A stretch of DNA of 39,284 nt from Microbacteriaceae bacterium (GCA_031177985.1 JAPSJW010000006.1:110047-149330); one strand, 5' to 3'; counted from the stretch's first letter, positions 1-9,691 are shown. Program-made: numbers and translations. The notes: generated by a model from the letters alone, not told the origin.

Positions 1-1
1 C

Positions 2-631
2 GGCTCCGCGGGCTTCGCGGCCCTCGAGGAGGTGCTCGCGGCCGCCCGCGCCGCCGGTCTCCTCGTGATCGGCGACGCGAAGCGCGGGGACATCGGATCC
101 ACCGCCGACGCCTACGCCGCCGCGTGGCTCTCGGCCGGCAGCCCGCTCGAGGTGGACGCGCTGACCGTGAGCCCGTACCTGGGCGTCGGTGCGCTCGGCG
201 GGACGGCGGAGCTGGCCCGCGCGAACGGCAAGGGCCTCTTCGTGCTGGCCGCGACGAGCAATCCCGAAGGAGTCGACGTCCAGGCCGCGGAGCGATCGGG
301 CCGATCGGTGGCCGCCGCTATCGTCGAGCAGGTGAGGAGCCTGACCGAACCCGCCCCCGCCGCAGGCGCGCTCGCGTCCAACGGGGTCGTCGTCGGCGCC
401 ACCATCGACCTCGCCGCCGTCGGACTCACTCGGGAGTCCCTCGTGGGCCTCCCGGTGCTCGCGCCCGGCTTCGGCCACCAGGGCGCCAGCCTCGGCGACC
501 TGGACCAGCTCTTCGGACCGGCGTCCGCATCCGTGCTGGCCAGCGTCTCGCGGTCGGTGCTCGGGGCGGGCCCGCAGGGCGTCGCAGCGGCGATCGACGA
601 GGCCAGGGCCGAGCTGGGAGCCCGCGCGTGA
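2..631 (+). CDS. pyrF: Orotidine 5'-phosphate decarboxylase, 5'-truncated by window edge
   Basis: This is the 3' part of the last enzyme of UMP synthesis, which decarboxylates OMP. The frame is open from base 2 with no start, so the N-terminus lies outside the window. The catalytic signature [10 protein letters not shown] is visible about 25 residues into the visible part, followed by the barrel strands [11 protein letters not shown] and the phosphate-binding end [12 protein letters not shown]. The pattern fits the actinobacterial type of OMP decarboxylase (about 270-280 residues), so roughly a quarter is missing. Its TGA overlaps the GTG of the next gene, suggesting translational coupling. 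Confidence 0.93.
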   Translation, partial: GSAGFAALEEVLAAARAAGLLVIGDAKRGDIGSTADAYAAAWLSAGSPLEVDALTVSPYLGVGALGGTAELARANGKGLFVLAATSNPEGVDVQAAERSGRSVAAAIVEQVRSLTEPAPAAGALASNGVVVGATIDLAAVGLTRESLVGLPVLAPGFGHQGASLGDLDQLFGPASASVLASVSRSVLGAGPQGVAAAIDEARAELGARA

Positions 632-1521
632 GCCCGAGGCCCGATCCGCCCGAGGTCGACCGCGTCGCCGCCTCGCGAGCCGCGATCGCCGCCCGTCGGG
701 CCCGCGCCGCGGTGAAGAAGGCGGTCGCGGAGCGGAGTCGCTCGGCACTCGAGGTCGCCGAGGCCGCCTGGTCCGATCCGACGAGTCCGGAGGGGACCCT
801 GCGGGTGCGGGAGCTGCTCGGCAGCATCCCCGGGCTCGGACCGACCAGGGTCGCCCGCATCATGGCGCAGCTCGGCATCGCCGACTCGAAGCGCGTCGGC
901 GGACTCGGAGCCCGACAGCGGCTGCGGCTGCGCGAGTGGCTGGAGCGCCGTGAGGGCCGCAGGAGCAGGCTCGTCGTGCTCGCCGGTCCCACCGCGGTGG
1001 GCAAGGGCACCGTCTCGGCGTACATCCGGGAGAACTATCCGGACGTGCTGCTGAGCGTCTCGGCGACGACCCGCAAGCCCCGACCCGGCGAGATCGACGG
1101 CGTGCACTACTACTTCGTCGACGACGAGGAGTTCGACCGCAAGATCGCTGCCGGCGAGCTGCTCGAGTGGGCCGTCGTGCACAACTCCTATCGCTACGGC
1201 ACTCCTCGTCCGCCCATCGACAAGGCCCTCGCCGCCGGTCGCAAGGTGCTTCTCGAGATCGACCTGCAGGGCGCGCGACAGGTACGCGAGGCGATGCCCG
1301 AGGCGGTGCTGATCTTCCTGCTGCCGCCCAGCTGGGAGGAGCTCGTGCGCCGGCTCATCGGCCGCGGCACCGAGGACTCGGAGGAGCAGGCCCGCCGCCT
1401 CGAGACCGCGAAGGTCGAGCTCTCGGCCCAGGACGAGTTCGACCACAAAGTCGTGAACGCGGATGTCGGCGATGCGGCGCGTCAGGTCGTAGACTTGATG
1501 GATGCCCCGGGCCGGCTGTAG
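628..1521 (+). CDS. gmk: Guanylate kinase with N-terminal mIHF-like DNA-binding domain (fusion)
   Basis: The 297-residue protein has two parts. Residues about 15-106 carry the motif [20 protein letters not shown] and a basic [11 protein letters not shown] stretch typical of the actinobacterial integration host factor (mIHF). From about residue 113 a complete guanylate kinase follows: P-loop GPTAVGKGT (120-128), the GMP-binding [14 protein letters not shown] and [14 protein letters not shown] regions, and the lid. Guanylate kinase converts GMP to GDP with ATP; mIHF is a nucleoid protein. In many actinobacteria the two are separate adjacent genes, so this looks like an in-frame gene fusion. The GTG at 628 overlaps the pyrF stop and gives the full mIHF domain. 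An internal start near codon 113 could in principle give kinase alone, but I see no clear site for it. Confidence 0.92.
   Translation: MSPRPDPPEVDRVAASRAAIAARRARAAVKKAVAERSRSALEVAEAAWSDPTSPEGTLRVRELLGSIPGLGPTRVARIMAQLGIADSKRVGGLGARQRLRLREWLERREGRRSRLVVLAGPTAVGKGTVSAYIRENYPDVLLSVSATTRKPRPGEIDGVHYYFVDDEEFDRKIAAGELLEWAVVHNSYRYGTPRPPIDKALAAGRKVLLEIDLQGARQVREAMPEAVLIFLLPPSWEELVRRLIGRGTEDSEEQARRLETAKVELSAQDEFDHKVVNADVGDAARQVVDLMDAPGRL
1490..1495 (+). promoter_or_regulatory. Putative -10 element for rpoZ
   Basis: TAGACT fits the actinobacterial -10 consensus TANNNT. It lies inside the 3' end of gmk and would start a transcript near 1502, leaving a leader of about 70 bases with a ribosome site (AAGGAGATC) before rpoZ. 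I see no convincing -35. Confidence 0.35.
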
Positions 1522-1573
1522 CCCCCGGAGAGCACCGACTTCCTCGCCTCCGCGCCACCTCAAGGAGATCTCC

Positions 1574-1837
1574 ATGGCCGACAAGCAGACCGGCATCATC
1601 GACCCGCCCATCGACGAGCTCCTCACCAAGGTCGACTCGAAGTACCAGCTCGTCATCTTCGCCTCGAAGCGCGCGCGTCAGATCAATGACTACTACGCCG
1701 ACCTCCACGAGGGCTCGCTCTTCGACAACGTCGGCCCCCTGGTCGACTCGTCGATCGACGACAAGCCGCTCTCGGTCGCGCTGCACGAGATCAACGAGGA
1801 CAAGCTCGTCCTCAAGCACAACGCTCCCTCCGAGTGA
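1574..1837 (+). CDS. rpoZ: DNA-directed RNA polymerase omega subunit
   Basis: An 87-residue protein of the omega family, which aids assembly and stability of RNA polymerase by holding the beta' subunit. The core [26 protein letters not shown] and the following NDYYADL segment are the family's conserved folded region, and the acidic end [17 protein letters not shown] is usual for actinobacteria. The ATG at 1574 is chosen because it has a good ribosome site (AGGAGAT, 4-7 bases upstream) and starts the conserved MADK-type N-terminus; an in-frame ATG at 1502 would add 24 unconserved residues. It sits between gmk and coaBC as in many bacteria. Confidence 0.95.
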   Translation: MADKQTGIIDPPIDELLTKVDSKYQLVIFASKRARQINDYYADLHEGSLFDNVGPLVDSSIDDKPLSVALHEINEDKLVLKHNAPSE

Positions 1838-1840
1838 GAT

Positions 1841-1862
1841 CGGCGGGAGTCGCATCCCGCCG
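1841..1862 (+). terminator. Perfect 8-bp hairpin between rpoZ and coaBC
   Basis: CGGCGGGA (1841-1848) and TCCCGCCG (1855-1862) form a perfect stem with a 6-base loop, starting 3 bases after the rpoZ stop. No T-tract follows, so it may be a weak or Rho-aided terminator, or a 3' stabiliser. It ends 2 bases before the coaBC -10 element. Confidence 0.45.
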
Positions 1863-1864
1863 CG

Positions 1865-1870
1865 TAGAGT
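1865..1870 (+). promoter_or_regulatory. -10 element for a leaderless coaBC transcript
   Basis: TAGAGT (TANNNT type) lies exactly 6 bases before the GTG start of coaBC. No ribosome site is present, so transcription would start at or next to the start codon. No clear -35 is seen. Confidence 0.5.
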
Positions 1871-1876
1871 GACCGC

Positions 1877-3058
1877 GTGCCACTGAATATCGTCGTCGGC
1901 ATCACCGGCGGCATCGCGGCCTACAAGGCCGTCGGAGTCGTCCGGGCGCTCGTGCTCGAGGGTCATGACGTCCATGTCGTGGCGACGGATGCGGCGCTCC
2001 GCTTCGTCGGCAGGCCGACCCTCGAGGCGATCAGCCGCAACCCCGTGCACACCGAGCTCTACGAAGGCGTGGCTCAGGTGCGGCACGTGGCCATCGGGCA
2101 GGCAGCAGACCTCATCGTCGTCGCGCCCGCGACCGCGAACACCCTCGCGAAGCTCGCGGCGGGTCTCGCGGACGATCTGCTCGGCAACACGATCCTCGCG
2201 AGCACCGCCCCCCTCGTGCTGGCCCCCGCCATGCACACCGAGATGTGGCAGAACCCGGCCACCCGGGCGAACGTGGACACCCTGCGGTCGCGCGGCGTGC
2301 ACTTCGTAGGGCCCGCCTCGGGGCAGCTGACCGGGTCCGACACCGGCCCGGGGCGGATGGCAGAGCCCGACGACATCGTGCGCGCCGCGCTCTCTGTCGT
2401 GCGTCGCGACCTCGCAGGTCGGCGCATCCTCGTCACGGCGGGCGGCACCCGGGAGCCGCTCGACCCCGTGCGATTCATCGGCAACCGCTCGAGCGGCCGG
2501 CAGGGTGTCGCGCTCGCCCTCGCGGCCGCGGCGCGCGGGGCGGAGGTGACGCTGCTCGCGGCGAACCTCGAGATCGAGCCGCCGCACGGGGTGCGGGTGC
2601 TGCACGTCTCGACGACGCTCGAGCTTCGGGACGCAGCACGCGAGGCTGCCCCGCACGCCGACGTCGTCATCATGGCCGCCGCCGTCGCCGACTACCGCCC
2701 CGCGTCGATCGCCCACGGGAAGATCAAGAAGGAGACGCAGGGCGACGAGCTCGAGCTTCGGCTGCTGCGCAACCCCGACATCCTGAGCGAGCTGTCTCAC
2801 GACCGGCCCGACGGCCAGCTCGTCATCGGCTTCGCCGCGGAGACCGAGCAGGACGAGCAGGCGCTCCTGGAGCTCGGCCGCGCGAAGATCGCCCGCAAGG
2901 GCAGCGACTATCTCGTCGTCAACAGGGTCGGATGGAGCGAGGGCTTCGGCACGCAGCGTAACGCGGTCACGGTGCTCGATCAGGCCGGATCTATAGTGAT
3001 GGAGGCCTCCGGGACCAAGTCGTCGGTGGCCGACCGCATACTCGATCTGCTGTCCTGA
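1877..3058 (+). CDS. coaBC: Bifunctional phosphopantothenoylcysteine decarboxylase / phosphopantothenate-cysteine ligase
   Basis: This 393-residue flavoprotein carries out two steps of coenzyme A synthesis: joining cysteine to 4'-phosphopantothenate (CoaB, C-terminal) and decarboxylating the product (CoaC, N-terminal). The N-terminal half has the FMN-binding start [11 protein letters not shown], the active-site His in [18 protein letters not shown], and AMHTEMW (about 118-124), which replaces the Asn of the E. coli PXMNXXMW motif by His, as in other actinobacteria. The C-terminal half has [27 protein letters not shown], the KIKK lysines and GFAAET. The GTG start leaves only one residue-scale gap before the flavin fold and is supported by the leaderless -10 just upstream. 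Confidence 0.96.
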   Translation: MPLNIVVGITGGIAAYKAVGVVRALVLEGHDVHVVATDAALRFVGRPTLEAISRNPVHTELYEGVAQVRHVAIGQAADLIVVAPATANTLAKLAAGLADDLLGNTILASTAPLVLAPAMHTEMWQNPATRANVDTLRSRGVHFVGPASGQLTGSDTGPGRMAEPDDIVRAALSVVRRDLAGRRILVTAGGTREPLDPVRFIGNRSSGRQGVALALAAAARGAEVTLLAANLEIEPPHGVRVLHVSTTLELRDAAREAAPHADVVIMAAAVADYRPASIAHGKIKKETQGDELELRLLRNPDILSELSHDRPDGQLVIGFAAETEQDEQALLELGRAKIARKGSDYLVVNRVGWSEGFGTQRNAVTVLDQAGSIVMEASGTKSSVADRILDLLS

Positions 3059-3086
3059 TCGCCGACCTCCGGGAGCCATCCCACCC

Positions 3087-4283
3087 ATGAGCACACCCCT
3101 GCGCCTGTTCACCAGCGAATCCGTGACCGAGGGGCACCCGGACAAGATCTGCGACCAGGTCTCCGATTCCATCCTGGATGCCCTGCTCACCGTCGACCCC
3201 GGCGCGCGCGTCGCCGTCGAGACTCTCGTCACGACCGGGCTCGTCCACGTCGCCGGCGAGGTGACCACGTCGGGATACGTCGACATCCCGGGAATCGTGC
3301 GCCGCCGGATCTCCGAGATCGGCTACGACTCCTCCGACGCGTGGTTCGACGGCCGCTCCTGCGGCGTCTCCGTCTCGATCGGCAGCCAGTCGCCCGACAT
3401 CGCCCAGGGCGTGGACACGGCCCTCGAGGCCCGGGAGGGCGACAGCCTCGACGAGCTCGACCGTCAGGGCGCGGGCGACCAGGGCATCATGTTCGGCTAC
3501 GCGACCCGCGAGACCCCGCAGCTCATGCCTCTGCCCGTCTGGCTCGCCCACCGTCTGGCCGAACGTCTCGCCGCGGTGCGGCACGAGGGTCTCGTCGACT
3601 ACCTCCGCCCCGACGGCAAGACGCAGGTGACGATCGGCTACGAGGGCACGACCCCGCGCACGATCGAGACCGTCGTGCTCTCGACCCAGCACGCCCCCTC
3701 GATCCGCACCGAGAAGCTCCGTCACGAGATCGAGGAGCTCGTGATCCGCCCGGTGCTCGCCGATGTCGAGATGGACTCCCGCGACCTGCGCGTGCTCATC
3801 AACCCGACCGGCCGATTCGAGATCGGCGGTCCGCAGGGCGACGCCGGGCTCACCGGACGCAAGATCATCGTCGACACCTACGGCGGGGCATCCCGCCACG
3901 GCGGCGGCGCCTTCAGCGGCAAGGACCCCTCGAAGGTCGACCGCTCGGCCGCCTACGCCATGCGCTGGGTGGCGAAGAACGCGGTGGCCGCCGGGCTCGC
4001 CGACCGGCTCGAGGTGCAGGTCGCCTATGCCATCGGCACAGCGAGCCCCGTCGGGCTCTACGTCGAGACCTTCGGCACCGGCCACGTCGACGAGGCGCGC
4101 ATCACCGAGGCGATCCGCGAGGTGTTCGACCTGCGTCCCGCGGCCATCATCCGCGACCTCGACCTGCTGCGCCCCATCTATGCGAAGACCGCGGCCTACG
4201 GGCACTTCGGCCGTGAGCTGCCCGAGTTCACCTGGGAGCGCACCGACCGGGTCGACGCGCTCCGCTCCGCCGCGGGCATGTGA
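3087..4283 (+). CDS. metK: S-adenosylmethionine synthase
   Basis: A 398-residue methionine adenosyltransferase, full length for the family, which makes SAM from methionine and ATP. The N-terminal signature [16 protein letters not shown] (about 9-24), the [12 protein letters not shown] hexapeptide region (about 129-140) and the phosphate-binding [19 protein letters not shown] (about 272-290) are all intact. The ATG is preceded by a GGGAG ribosome site. The gene follows coaBC by 28 bases and its ATGTGA end provides the GTG start of priA. I see no SAM riboswitch upstream. Confidence 0.97.
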   Translation: MSTPLRLFTSESVTEGHPDKICDQVSDSILDALLTVDPGARVAVETLVTTGLVHVAGEVTTSGYVDIPGIVRRRISEIGYDSSDAWFDGRSCGVSVSIGSQSPDIAQGVDTALEAREGDSLDELDRQGAGDQGIMFGYATRETPQLMPLPVWLAHRLAERLAAVRHEGLVDYLRPDGKTQVTIGYEGTTPRTIETVVLSTQHAPSIRTEKLRHEIEELVIRPVLADVEMDSRDLRVLINPTGRFEIGGPQGDAGLTGRKIIVDTYGGASRHGGGAFSGKDPSKVDRSAAYAMRWVAKNAVAAGLADRLEVQVAYAIGTASPVGLYVETFGTGHVDEARITEAIREVFDLRPAAIIRDLDLLRPIYAKTAAYGHFGRELPEFTWERTDRVDALRSAAGM

Positions 4284-6262
4284 CCGCCCCGGCGCCTGAC
4301 GCAACCGGCGCGCGGGTCGCCCGCGTGCTGATCGACTCGCCGCTGCCTCAGCTCGACCGTCTCTTCGACTACGGCGTGCCCGAGCAGCTGGCCGACAGCA
4401 TCCGTGTCGGAGCCCGGGTGCGGGTGCCGCTGCGCTCCGCAGGCCGGGTGGCAGACGGCTACGTCGTGGAGCTCGGCGACGGCGCGGGCTACGAGGGGCC
4501 GCTCAGTCCGCTCGAGGAGCTCGTGTCGAGCGTGCCGGTGCTGACGCCGGAGATCTACACGCTCGCCCGCAAGCTCGCCGACCGAGCCGCAGGCACCGCG
4601 AGCGACCTCGTGCGGCTGGCCGTGCCGAAACGGATGGTGCGGGTCGAGAAGTCGCACCTCGAGAATCCGATCACCGCCCGCTCGGAGGTCGAGCGAGCGG
4701 CGGTGGAGGGCTACCCCGCGGCCGCCGTGGACGACCTGCTGACCTCCGGCGGCAGGGCGGCGCTCGACGCCATCCCGGGACTCGTCGAGCTGTCGGGAGG
4801 CAACTGGGTCGGCCGGTGGGCGCTCACCCTCGCGCAGGCCGCCTCGAGCGTCGTCGCCCGCGCCCAGTCCGCGATCCTCGCCGTGCCCGACCACCGCGAC
4901 GAGGAGCAGCTGCTCGCCGCCCTCGCGGCGGTGCTGCCGGCCGACCGGATCGTGCGGCTCGACGCTCGCCAGTCGAACCCGGAGCGGTACGCCGCGTTCC
5001 TCCGCTGCCTCGGCGGCGAAGCGCTCGCGATCGTCGGGAACCGCTCCGCGGTCTACGCCCCGGCGAAGCACCTGGGACTCATCGCGCTCTGGGACGACGG
5101 CGATCCGCTGCACGCGGAGCCGCTCGCGCCCTACGTGCACGCGCGGGACGCAGCCCTCGTGCGCCAGGAGCTGCAGGGGAGCGCACTGCTCTTCGCCGGC
5201 CACACCCGCACGACCGACGTGGAGCGGCTCGTCGAGCTCGGCTGGCTCGGGGAGCTGAAGCCCGAGCGAGTGACGAGGCCACGCATCGTCGTGACGGCCC
5301 AGCAGGGCGCCGAGGAGCGGCTCGCCGCGATGGCGAGAATCCCCTCCAGCGCCTGGCGCGAGGCGCGGAACGGCCTGGACGCGGGTCCCGTCCTCGTGCA
5401 GGTGGCCCGCCCGGGCTACGCGCCGAGGCTCGCCTGCGCGCAGTGCGGCGAGGCGGCGACCTGCAAGCGCTGCGGCGGACCGCTGCTGACCCGGGAGCGG
5501 TCGAGCGTTCCCGCCTGCGGCTGGTGCGGCGCCCTCGCCGTCGACTGGTCGTGCGAGCACTGCTCCTCGCACTCGTTCCGTCAACTGGGCTCCGGCTCGG
5601 TGCGCACCGCCGAGGAGCTCGGCAGGGCGTTCCCCGGTGCGCGGGTGATCGTGTCCGACGGCGAGCGGAACATCACGACGGTCGACGCGAAGCCGGCGCT
5701 CGTTGTGGCGACGAGGGGCGCCGAGCCGATCGCGGCCGGCGGCTACCGCGCGGTGCTGCTTCTCGACGGGGAGCGGATGCTCGCCCGCGAGAGCCTGCGG
5801 GTCGCCGAGGACTGCCTGCGGTGGTGGTCGAACGCGGCGGCCCTCGCCGCGCCCCAGGCCCCCGTCCTGCTGATCGGGGTCGGCGGAGCGCTGGCGACGG
5901 CCCTGGCCACCTGGCGCCCGGCCGACTTCGCCCGATCGGAGCTCGCCGACAGGCGCACCCTGCGGTTCCCGCCGGCTGTGCGCGTCGCGTCGGTGACCGG
6001 CACCGAGGAGGCGGTGGCTGCCGCGCTCGAGCACCTGCCCCAGGCGGGCGTCGACGTGCTCGGACCCGTCGACGCGCCCAAAGGCGGCGTGCGCTCCATC
6101 GTGCGCTTCGATTTCGCCGCCGGGGCCGAGGTCGCCGCGGCGCTGCGCACCGAGATCATCCGCGCCGCCACCCGTGGTCGCCGCCCGGTCGCCGGCCGCG
6201 CACCGGCGACGTTCGCACCGCCGCTGCGAGTCCGCTTCGACGACCCCGAGCCGTTCGCCTGA
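4280..6262 (+). CDS. priA: Replication restart protein PriA, actinobacterial type without helicase motifs
   Basis: A 660-residue primosomal N' protein. The N-terminal 3'-end-binding domain ([20 protein letters not shown]) and the zinc-binding insert are clear: cysteines in [15 protein letters not shown] (from about residue 386) and in CGWCG and CEHC (to about 427). I find no Walker A (GxxxxGKT/S) or DExH motif, which matches the known actinobacterial PriA proteins annotated as lacking detectable helicase motifs. It would load the replisome at stalled forks by binding DNA and partners rather than unwinding. The GTG start overlaps the metK stop. The C-terminal half is less conserved, so its precise mechanism is unclear. 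Confidence 0.9.
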   Translation: MTAPAPDATGARVARVLIDSPLPQLDRLFDYGVPEQLADSIRVGARVRVPLRSAGRVADGYVVELGDGAGYEGPLSPLEELVSSVPVLTPEIYTLARKLADRAAGTASDLVRLAVPKRMVRVEKSHLENPITARSEVERAAVEGYPAAAVDDLLTSGGRAALDAIPGLVELSGGNWVGRWALTLAQAASSVVARAQSAILAVPDHRDEEQLLAALAAVLPADRIVRLDARQSNPERYAAFLRCLGGEALAIVGNRSAVYAPAKHLGLIALWDDGDPLHAEPLAPYVHARDAALVRQELQGSALLFAGHTRTTDVERLVELGWLGELKPERVTRPRIVVTAQQGAEERLAAMARIPSSAWREARNGLDAGPVLVQVARPGYAPRLACAQCGEAATCKRCGGPLLTRERSSVPACGWCGALAVDWSCEHCSSHSFRQLGSGSVRTAEELGRAFPGARVIVSDGERNITTVDAKPALVVATRGAEPIAAGGYRAVLLLDGERMLARESLRVAEDCLRWWSNAAALAAPQAPVLLIGVGGALATALATWRPADFARSELADRRTLRFPPAVRVASVTGTEEAVAAALEHLPQAGVDVLGPVDAPKGGVRSIVRFDFAAGAEVAAALRTEIIRAATRGRRPVAGRAPATFAPPLRVRFDDPEPFA

Positions 6263-6305
6263 CCTCCGACCCTCGGCCAGGGCGGCGCCCGTCCCGCCGC
6301 GCTGG

Positions 6306-6311
6306 GAGAAT
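6306..6311 (+). promoter_or_regulatory. Possible -10 element before fmt
   Basis: GAGAAT lies 7 bases before the ATG at 6319, the same geometry as the TANNNT elements of the leaderless genes here. Its first base departs from consensus, and a GGGAGGG purine run also precedes the ATG, so the case is weak. Confidence 0.25.
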
Positions 6312-6318
6312 GGGAGGG

Positions 6319-7248
6319 ATGCCTTCCCTCCGCCTCGTCTTCGCCGGCTCGCCGGCTCCCGCCGTGCCGACCCTGCACGCCCTCCTCGACGGACCGCACG
6401 AGGTCGTCGCCGTCGTCACCCGCGAGGACTCGCGCCAGGGTCGCAAGGGCGTGCTGACGCCGACCCCGGTGGCGGTCGCCGCCGAGGCGGCCGGTGTCCC
6501 GGTGATCCGCGCGAACCGCCTCGACGCGCAGACGACGGAGCGGATCGGGCAGCTGCAGCCCGATCTCGGCGTGATCGTCGCCTACGGCGGACTCGTGCGC
6601 GAGCCGCTGCTCTCGCTGCCGCGCCACGGCTGGATCAACCTGCACTTCTCCCTCCTGCCCCGCTGGCGGGGCGCGGCCCCGGTGCAGCACGCGCTGCTCG
6701 CCGGCGACGAGACCACCGGGGCGAGCGTGTTCCAGCTCGTGCCCGAGCTCGACGCGGGCGATGTCTTCGCGACGATCACCGAGCCGATCGGAGCCCTCGA
6801 GACCTCGGGCAACCTCCTCGGGCGCCTCGCCGTCTCCGGTGCGGCGCTCACCGCCCGCGTCGTCGACGCCATCGCCGACGGGACAGCCGTCGCCGTGCCC
6901 CAGCAGGGCGCGGTGACCCTCGCGCCGAAGCTCGAGGGCGAGGACGGCCGCATCCGCTGGGACGACGACGGCCGGGCCGTCTTCGACCGCATCCGCGCGG
7001 TCACGCCCGAGCCCGGGGCCTTCACGAGCATCGACGGCGCCCGCCTGAAGGTTCTCGAGGCGGCTCCAGCCAGAGACGCGCCGGCGATTCCTCCCGGCCG
7101 CATCGCCCTCGAGAGCAAGCGGGTGCTCGCCGGCACGGCGACCCATCCGCTCGAGCTCGTCACCGTGCAGCCGGCGGGCAAGCGCGCGATGGCGGCCGCC
7201 GACTGGTGGCGCGGGCTCGGCGCCGACTCCGAGGTGGTGGCCTCATGA
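6319..7248 (+). CDS. fmt: Methionyl-tRNA formyltransferase
   Basis: A 309-residue enzyme that formylates Met-tRNAi with 10-formyl-THF. The N-terminal Rossmann part opens with LRLVFAGSPAPAVPTLHALL. The active-site Asn/His region and SLLPRWRGAAPVQ signature appear at about residues 109-124, followed by the ELDAGDVF segment; the C-terminal tRNA-binding OB domain follows. An in-frame ATG 9 bases upstream (6310) is possible; I prefer 6319 because of its spacing from the GAGAAT element and because it leaves the shorter, usual N-terminus. Its TGA overlaps the ATG of rsmB (ATGA). Confidence 0.94.
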   Translation: MPSLRLVFAGSPAPAVPTLHALLDGPHEVVAVVTREDSRQGRKGVLTPTPVAVAAEAAGVPVIRANRLDAQTTERIGQLQPDLGVIVAYGGLVREPLLSLPRHGWINLHFSLLPRWRGAAPVQHALLAGDETTGASVFQLVPELDAGDVFATITEPIGALETSGNLLGRLAVSGAALTARVVDAIADGTAVAVPQQGAVTLAPKLEGEDGRIRWDDDGRAVFDRIRAVTPEPGAFTSIDGARLKVLEAAPARDAPAIPPGRIALESKRVLAGTATHPLELVTVQPAGKRAMAAADWWRGLGADSEVVAS

Positions 7249-8606
7249 GCGGCGCATCCGCGCGCAGCGTCGCCTTCGACGTCGTGCATGCCGTGTCGAC
7301 CTCCGACGCCTACGCCAACCTCCTCCTGCCGGTGCGCACCGCGCGAGCGAAGCTCGACCCGGCCGACGCAGCGTTCGCCACCGAGCTCGCCTACGGCACG
7401 CTGCGGATGCGCGGGTACTACGACGCCGTCATCGCCCTCGCCGCCAAGCGCGACGTGTCGAAGATCGACCCTCCCGTGCTCGACGCCCTGCGCCTCGGCG
7501 TGCATCAGCTGCTCGGCATGCGCACCGCGCAGCATGCCGCTGTCGACGAGACGGTGTCGCTCGTGCGGGCTGCAGGAAAGGGCAGCGCAACCGGCTTCGC
7601 GAACGGCGTGCTGCGGGCGGTCACCCGCACGAGCCCCGACGGATGGCGGGAGCGGGTCCTCGCGACCGCAACCGACGCCGACTCCCGGCTGGCCCTCGAG
7701 CACTCGCACCCCGCCTGGGTCGTGCGCGCGCTGCGTTCGGCTCTCGCCGCCGAGGGCAGGGCGGCGGAGCTGCCCGACCTGCTCGCCGCCGACAACGTCG
7801 CGCCCAGGGTCGGACTCGTGGCGCTTCCCGGGCTCTCGCAGCCGGCCGAGCTGCCGGAGCCGGGCCGATACGCCCCGACGGCCGGTGCGACGACGTCGGG
7901 CGACCCGGCGCGCATCCGCGCCGTGGGAGAGGGCCGTGCGCGGGTGCAGGACGAGGGCTCCCAGCTCGCGGCTCTCGCGCTGAGCCGCGCACGACCGATC
8001 GAGCGGGGCGAGCGCTGGCTCGACCTCTGCGCCGGTCCGGGAGGGAAGGCCGCGCTTCTCGGCGCCGAAGCCGCGCGGGGCGGTGCGACCCTCGTCGCGA
8101 ACGAGCTCGTGCCGCAGCGCGCCGACCTCGTGCGGCAGGCGCTGTCGGTGCTCGACCCGGCGCCCGAGGTGCGCACCGGCGACGGCACCGAGCTCGGCTT
8201 CCGCGAGCCGGGCGGGTACGACCGTGTGCTGCTCGACGCACCCTGCACGGGTCTCGGCGCCCTGCGCCGCCGCCCAGAGGCTCGCTGGCGCAAGCAGCCG
8301 AAGGACGTGCCGGAGCTCAGCAGGCTGCAGGACCGCCTGCTCGACTCCGCGATCGCAGCCGTGCGCCCCGGCGGCATCGTCGCCTACGTGACGTGCTCGC
8401 CGCATCCGGCGGAGACGACCGCGGTCGTGCAGGCCGCGCTCGACCGGCACGCCGGCACGGTCGAGGCAATCGACACTCCCGCCGTGCTCGACCGCATCGC
8501 GACGGCGGAGCTGAACCTGCCGCGTCGCAGCTCCGCCCAGCTGTGGCCGCACCGGCACGCCACCGACGCGATGTTCATCCAGCTGCTGGGTAGGGTCGAC
8601 GGGTGA
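7245..8606 (+). CDS. rsmB: 16S rRNA m5C967 methyltransferase
   Basis: A 453-residue RsmB (Sun/Fmu) protein that methylates C967 of 16S rRNA using SAM. The N-terminal 140 residues form a NusB-like RNA-binding domain (RSVAFDVVHAVSTSDAYANLLLP, then ELAYGTLRMRGYYD). The methyltransferase part has motif I LDLCAGPGGKAALL (about 259), the motif IV cysteine in DAPCTGLGALRRRPEARW (about 331-348) and the catalytic motif VI cysteine in YVTCSPHPAET (about 380). The ATG overlaps the fmt stop, the usual fmt-rsmB pairing. Confidence 0.93.
   Translation: MSGASARSVAFDVVHAVSTSDAYANLLLPVRTARAKLDPADAAFATELAYGTLRMRGYYDAVIALAAKRDVSKIDPPVLDALRLGVHQLLGMRTAQHAAVDETVSLVRAAGKGSATGFANGVLRAVTRTSPDGWRERVLATATDADSRLALEHSHPAWVVRALRSALAAEGRAAELPDLLAADNVAPRVGLVALPGLSQPAELPEPGRYAPTAGATTSGDPARIRAVGEGRARVQDEGSQLAALALSRARPIERGERWLDLCAGPGGKAALLGAEAARGGATLVANELVPQRADLVRQALSVLDPAPEVRTGDGTELGFREPGGYDRVLLDAPCTGLGALRRRPEARWRKQPKDVPELSRLQDRLLDSAIAAVRPGGIVAYVTCSPHPAETTAVVQAALDRHAGTVEAIDTPAVLDRIATAELNLPRRSSAQLWPHRHATDAMFIQLLGRVDG
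8591..8596 (+). promoter_or_regulatory. -10 element for a leaderless rpe transcript
   Basis: TAGGGT sits 6 bases before the GTG of rpe, inside the last codons of rsmB, with no ribosome site between. Rpe may therefore be both read through from rsmB and transcribed on its own. Confidence 0.5.
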
Positions 8607-9274
8607 CGGTCCGCATCAATCCGAGCATCCTGTCCGCCGACTTCGTCAACCTCGAGCGGGAGGTGTCGCGCATCGCGTCGGCGGACCTCGTGCACGTCGA
8701 CGTCATGGACAACCACTTCGTGCCGAACCTCACCTTCGGGCAGCGCATGGTGGAGCGGCTGCAGGCCGTCTCGCCCATCCCGCTCGACCTGCACCTGATG
8801 ATCGACGACCCCGACCGCTGGGCGCCCGTCTTCGCGGAGTCCGGCGCGGCATCCGTCACCTTCCACGCCGAGGCGGCGGCCGACGCGGTGGGGCTCGCGA
8901 GACGCCTGCGGCAGATCGGCGCTCGCGCCGGCATCGCGCTCAAGCCGGGCACGGATGCGGCGCCCTACCTGGAGCTGCTTCCGGAGTTCGACCAGGTGCT
9001 CGTCATGACGGTCGAGCCCGGCTTCGGCGGGCAGTCGTTCATGCCCGAGACGATGCCGAAGCTGCGCGCGCTCAGGGAGGCCGTCGACCGCATCGACGCG
9101 GACGTCTGGCTCCAGGTCGACGGTGGCATCGCCCTCGACACCATCGCGATCGCCGCTGAGGCGGGCGCCGACACCTTCGTCGCGGGGTCGGCCGTCTACG
9201 GCGCCGACGACCTCGACGCGGCCATCGCGGGGCTCAGGCAGGCCGCGGAGTCGGCGCACCGGCACGGAAGCTGA
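8603..9274 (+). CDS. rpe: Ribulose-phosphate 3-epimerase
   Basis: A 223-residue TIM-barrel enzyme interconverting ribulose 5-phosphate and xylulose 5-phosphate in the pentose phosphate pathway. The conserved strands are all present: INPSILSADFVNLE (residues 4-17), the metal/catalytic VHVDVMDNHFVPNLTFG (about 31-47), LDLHLMIDDPDRW, VMTVEPGFGGQSFMPE (about 134-149) and QVDGGI (about 172). The GTG overlaps the rsmB stop and is preceded by the TAGGGT element. Confidence 0.96.
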   Translation: MTVRINPSILSADFVNLEREVSRIASADLVHVDVMDNHFVPNLTFGQRMVERLQAVSPIPLDLHLMIDDPDRWAPVFAESGAASVTFHAEAAADAVGLARRLRQIGARAGIALKPGTDAAPYLELLPEFDQVLVMTVEPGFGGQSFMPETMPKLRALREAVDRIDADVWLQVDGGIALDTIAIAAEAGADTFVAGSAVYGADDLDAAIAGLRQAAESAHRHGS

Positions 9275-9287
9275 TTGACTTAGAGAC

Positions 9288-9662
9288 ATGGCAGACACGT
9301 CCAAGACCAAGCCCGAGATCGACTTCATCGAGGGCCCCGCGCCCACCCAGCTCGACATCAAGGACCTCGAGGAGGGCACCGGAGCCGAGGCGAAGCCCGG
9401 CGGCACGGTCGAGGTGCACTACGTCGGCGTCGACTTCGAGACGGGCGAGGAGTTCGACTCCTCCTGGAACCGCGGCCAGTCGATCAGCTTCCCGCTCAAC
9501 GGCCTCGTGCGCGGCTGGCAGGAGGGCATCCCCGGCATGAAGGTCGGCGGACGCCGTCAGCTCGTGTGCCCGCCCGAGTGGGCCTACGGACCCGCAGGCG
9601 GCGGACACCGCCTCTCGGGCCGCACCCTCGTCTTCGTGATCGACCTCCTCGGCGTCAAGTAG
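9288..9662 (+). CDS. FKBP-type peptidyl-prolyl cis-trans isomerase
   Basis: A 124-residue cytoplasmic (no signal peptide) FKBP. After a charged N-terminal arm ([13 protein letters not shown]) comes a single FKBP domain: [22 protein letters not shown], the active-site ring residues in [17 protein letters not shown], then PPEWAYG and the final strand [11 protein letters not shown]. It would speed proline isomerisation during folding. It begins 13 bases after rpe. I see only a weak purine-rich stretch (AGAGAC) before the ATG. Confidence 0.93.
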   Translation: MADTSKTKPEIDFIEGPAPTQLDIKDLEEGTGAEAKPGGTVEVHYVGVDFETGEEFDSSWNRGQSISFPLNGLVRGWQEGIPGMKVGGRRQLVCPPEWAYGPAGGGHRLSGRTLVFVIDLLGVK

Positions 9663-9678
9663 CCGCGGAGCACGCTAG

Positions 9679-9684
9679 TACCCT
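9679..9684 (+). promoter_or_regulatory. -10 element for a leaderless hisE transcript
   Basis: TACCCT lies 7 bases before the GTG of hisE with no ribosome site in between, so a new transcript likely begins at hisE and runs into the his-trp block. Confidence 0.45.
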
Positions 9685-9691
9685 GGACGCC

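Noticed and set aside
3059-3086. SAM-sensing riboswitch before metK
   Set aside because: The gap is 28 bases, too short for any known class, and shows no matching stems.
4816-6318. Long + strand frame running through priA into fmt
   Set aside because: The upstream part is an Arg/Pro/Gly-rich out-of-frame reading of priA; only the portion from 6319 has the formyltransferase fold.
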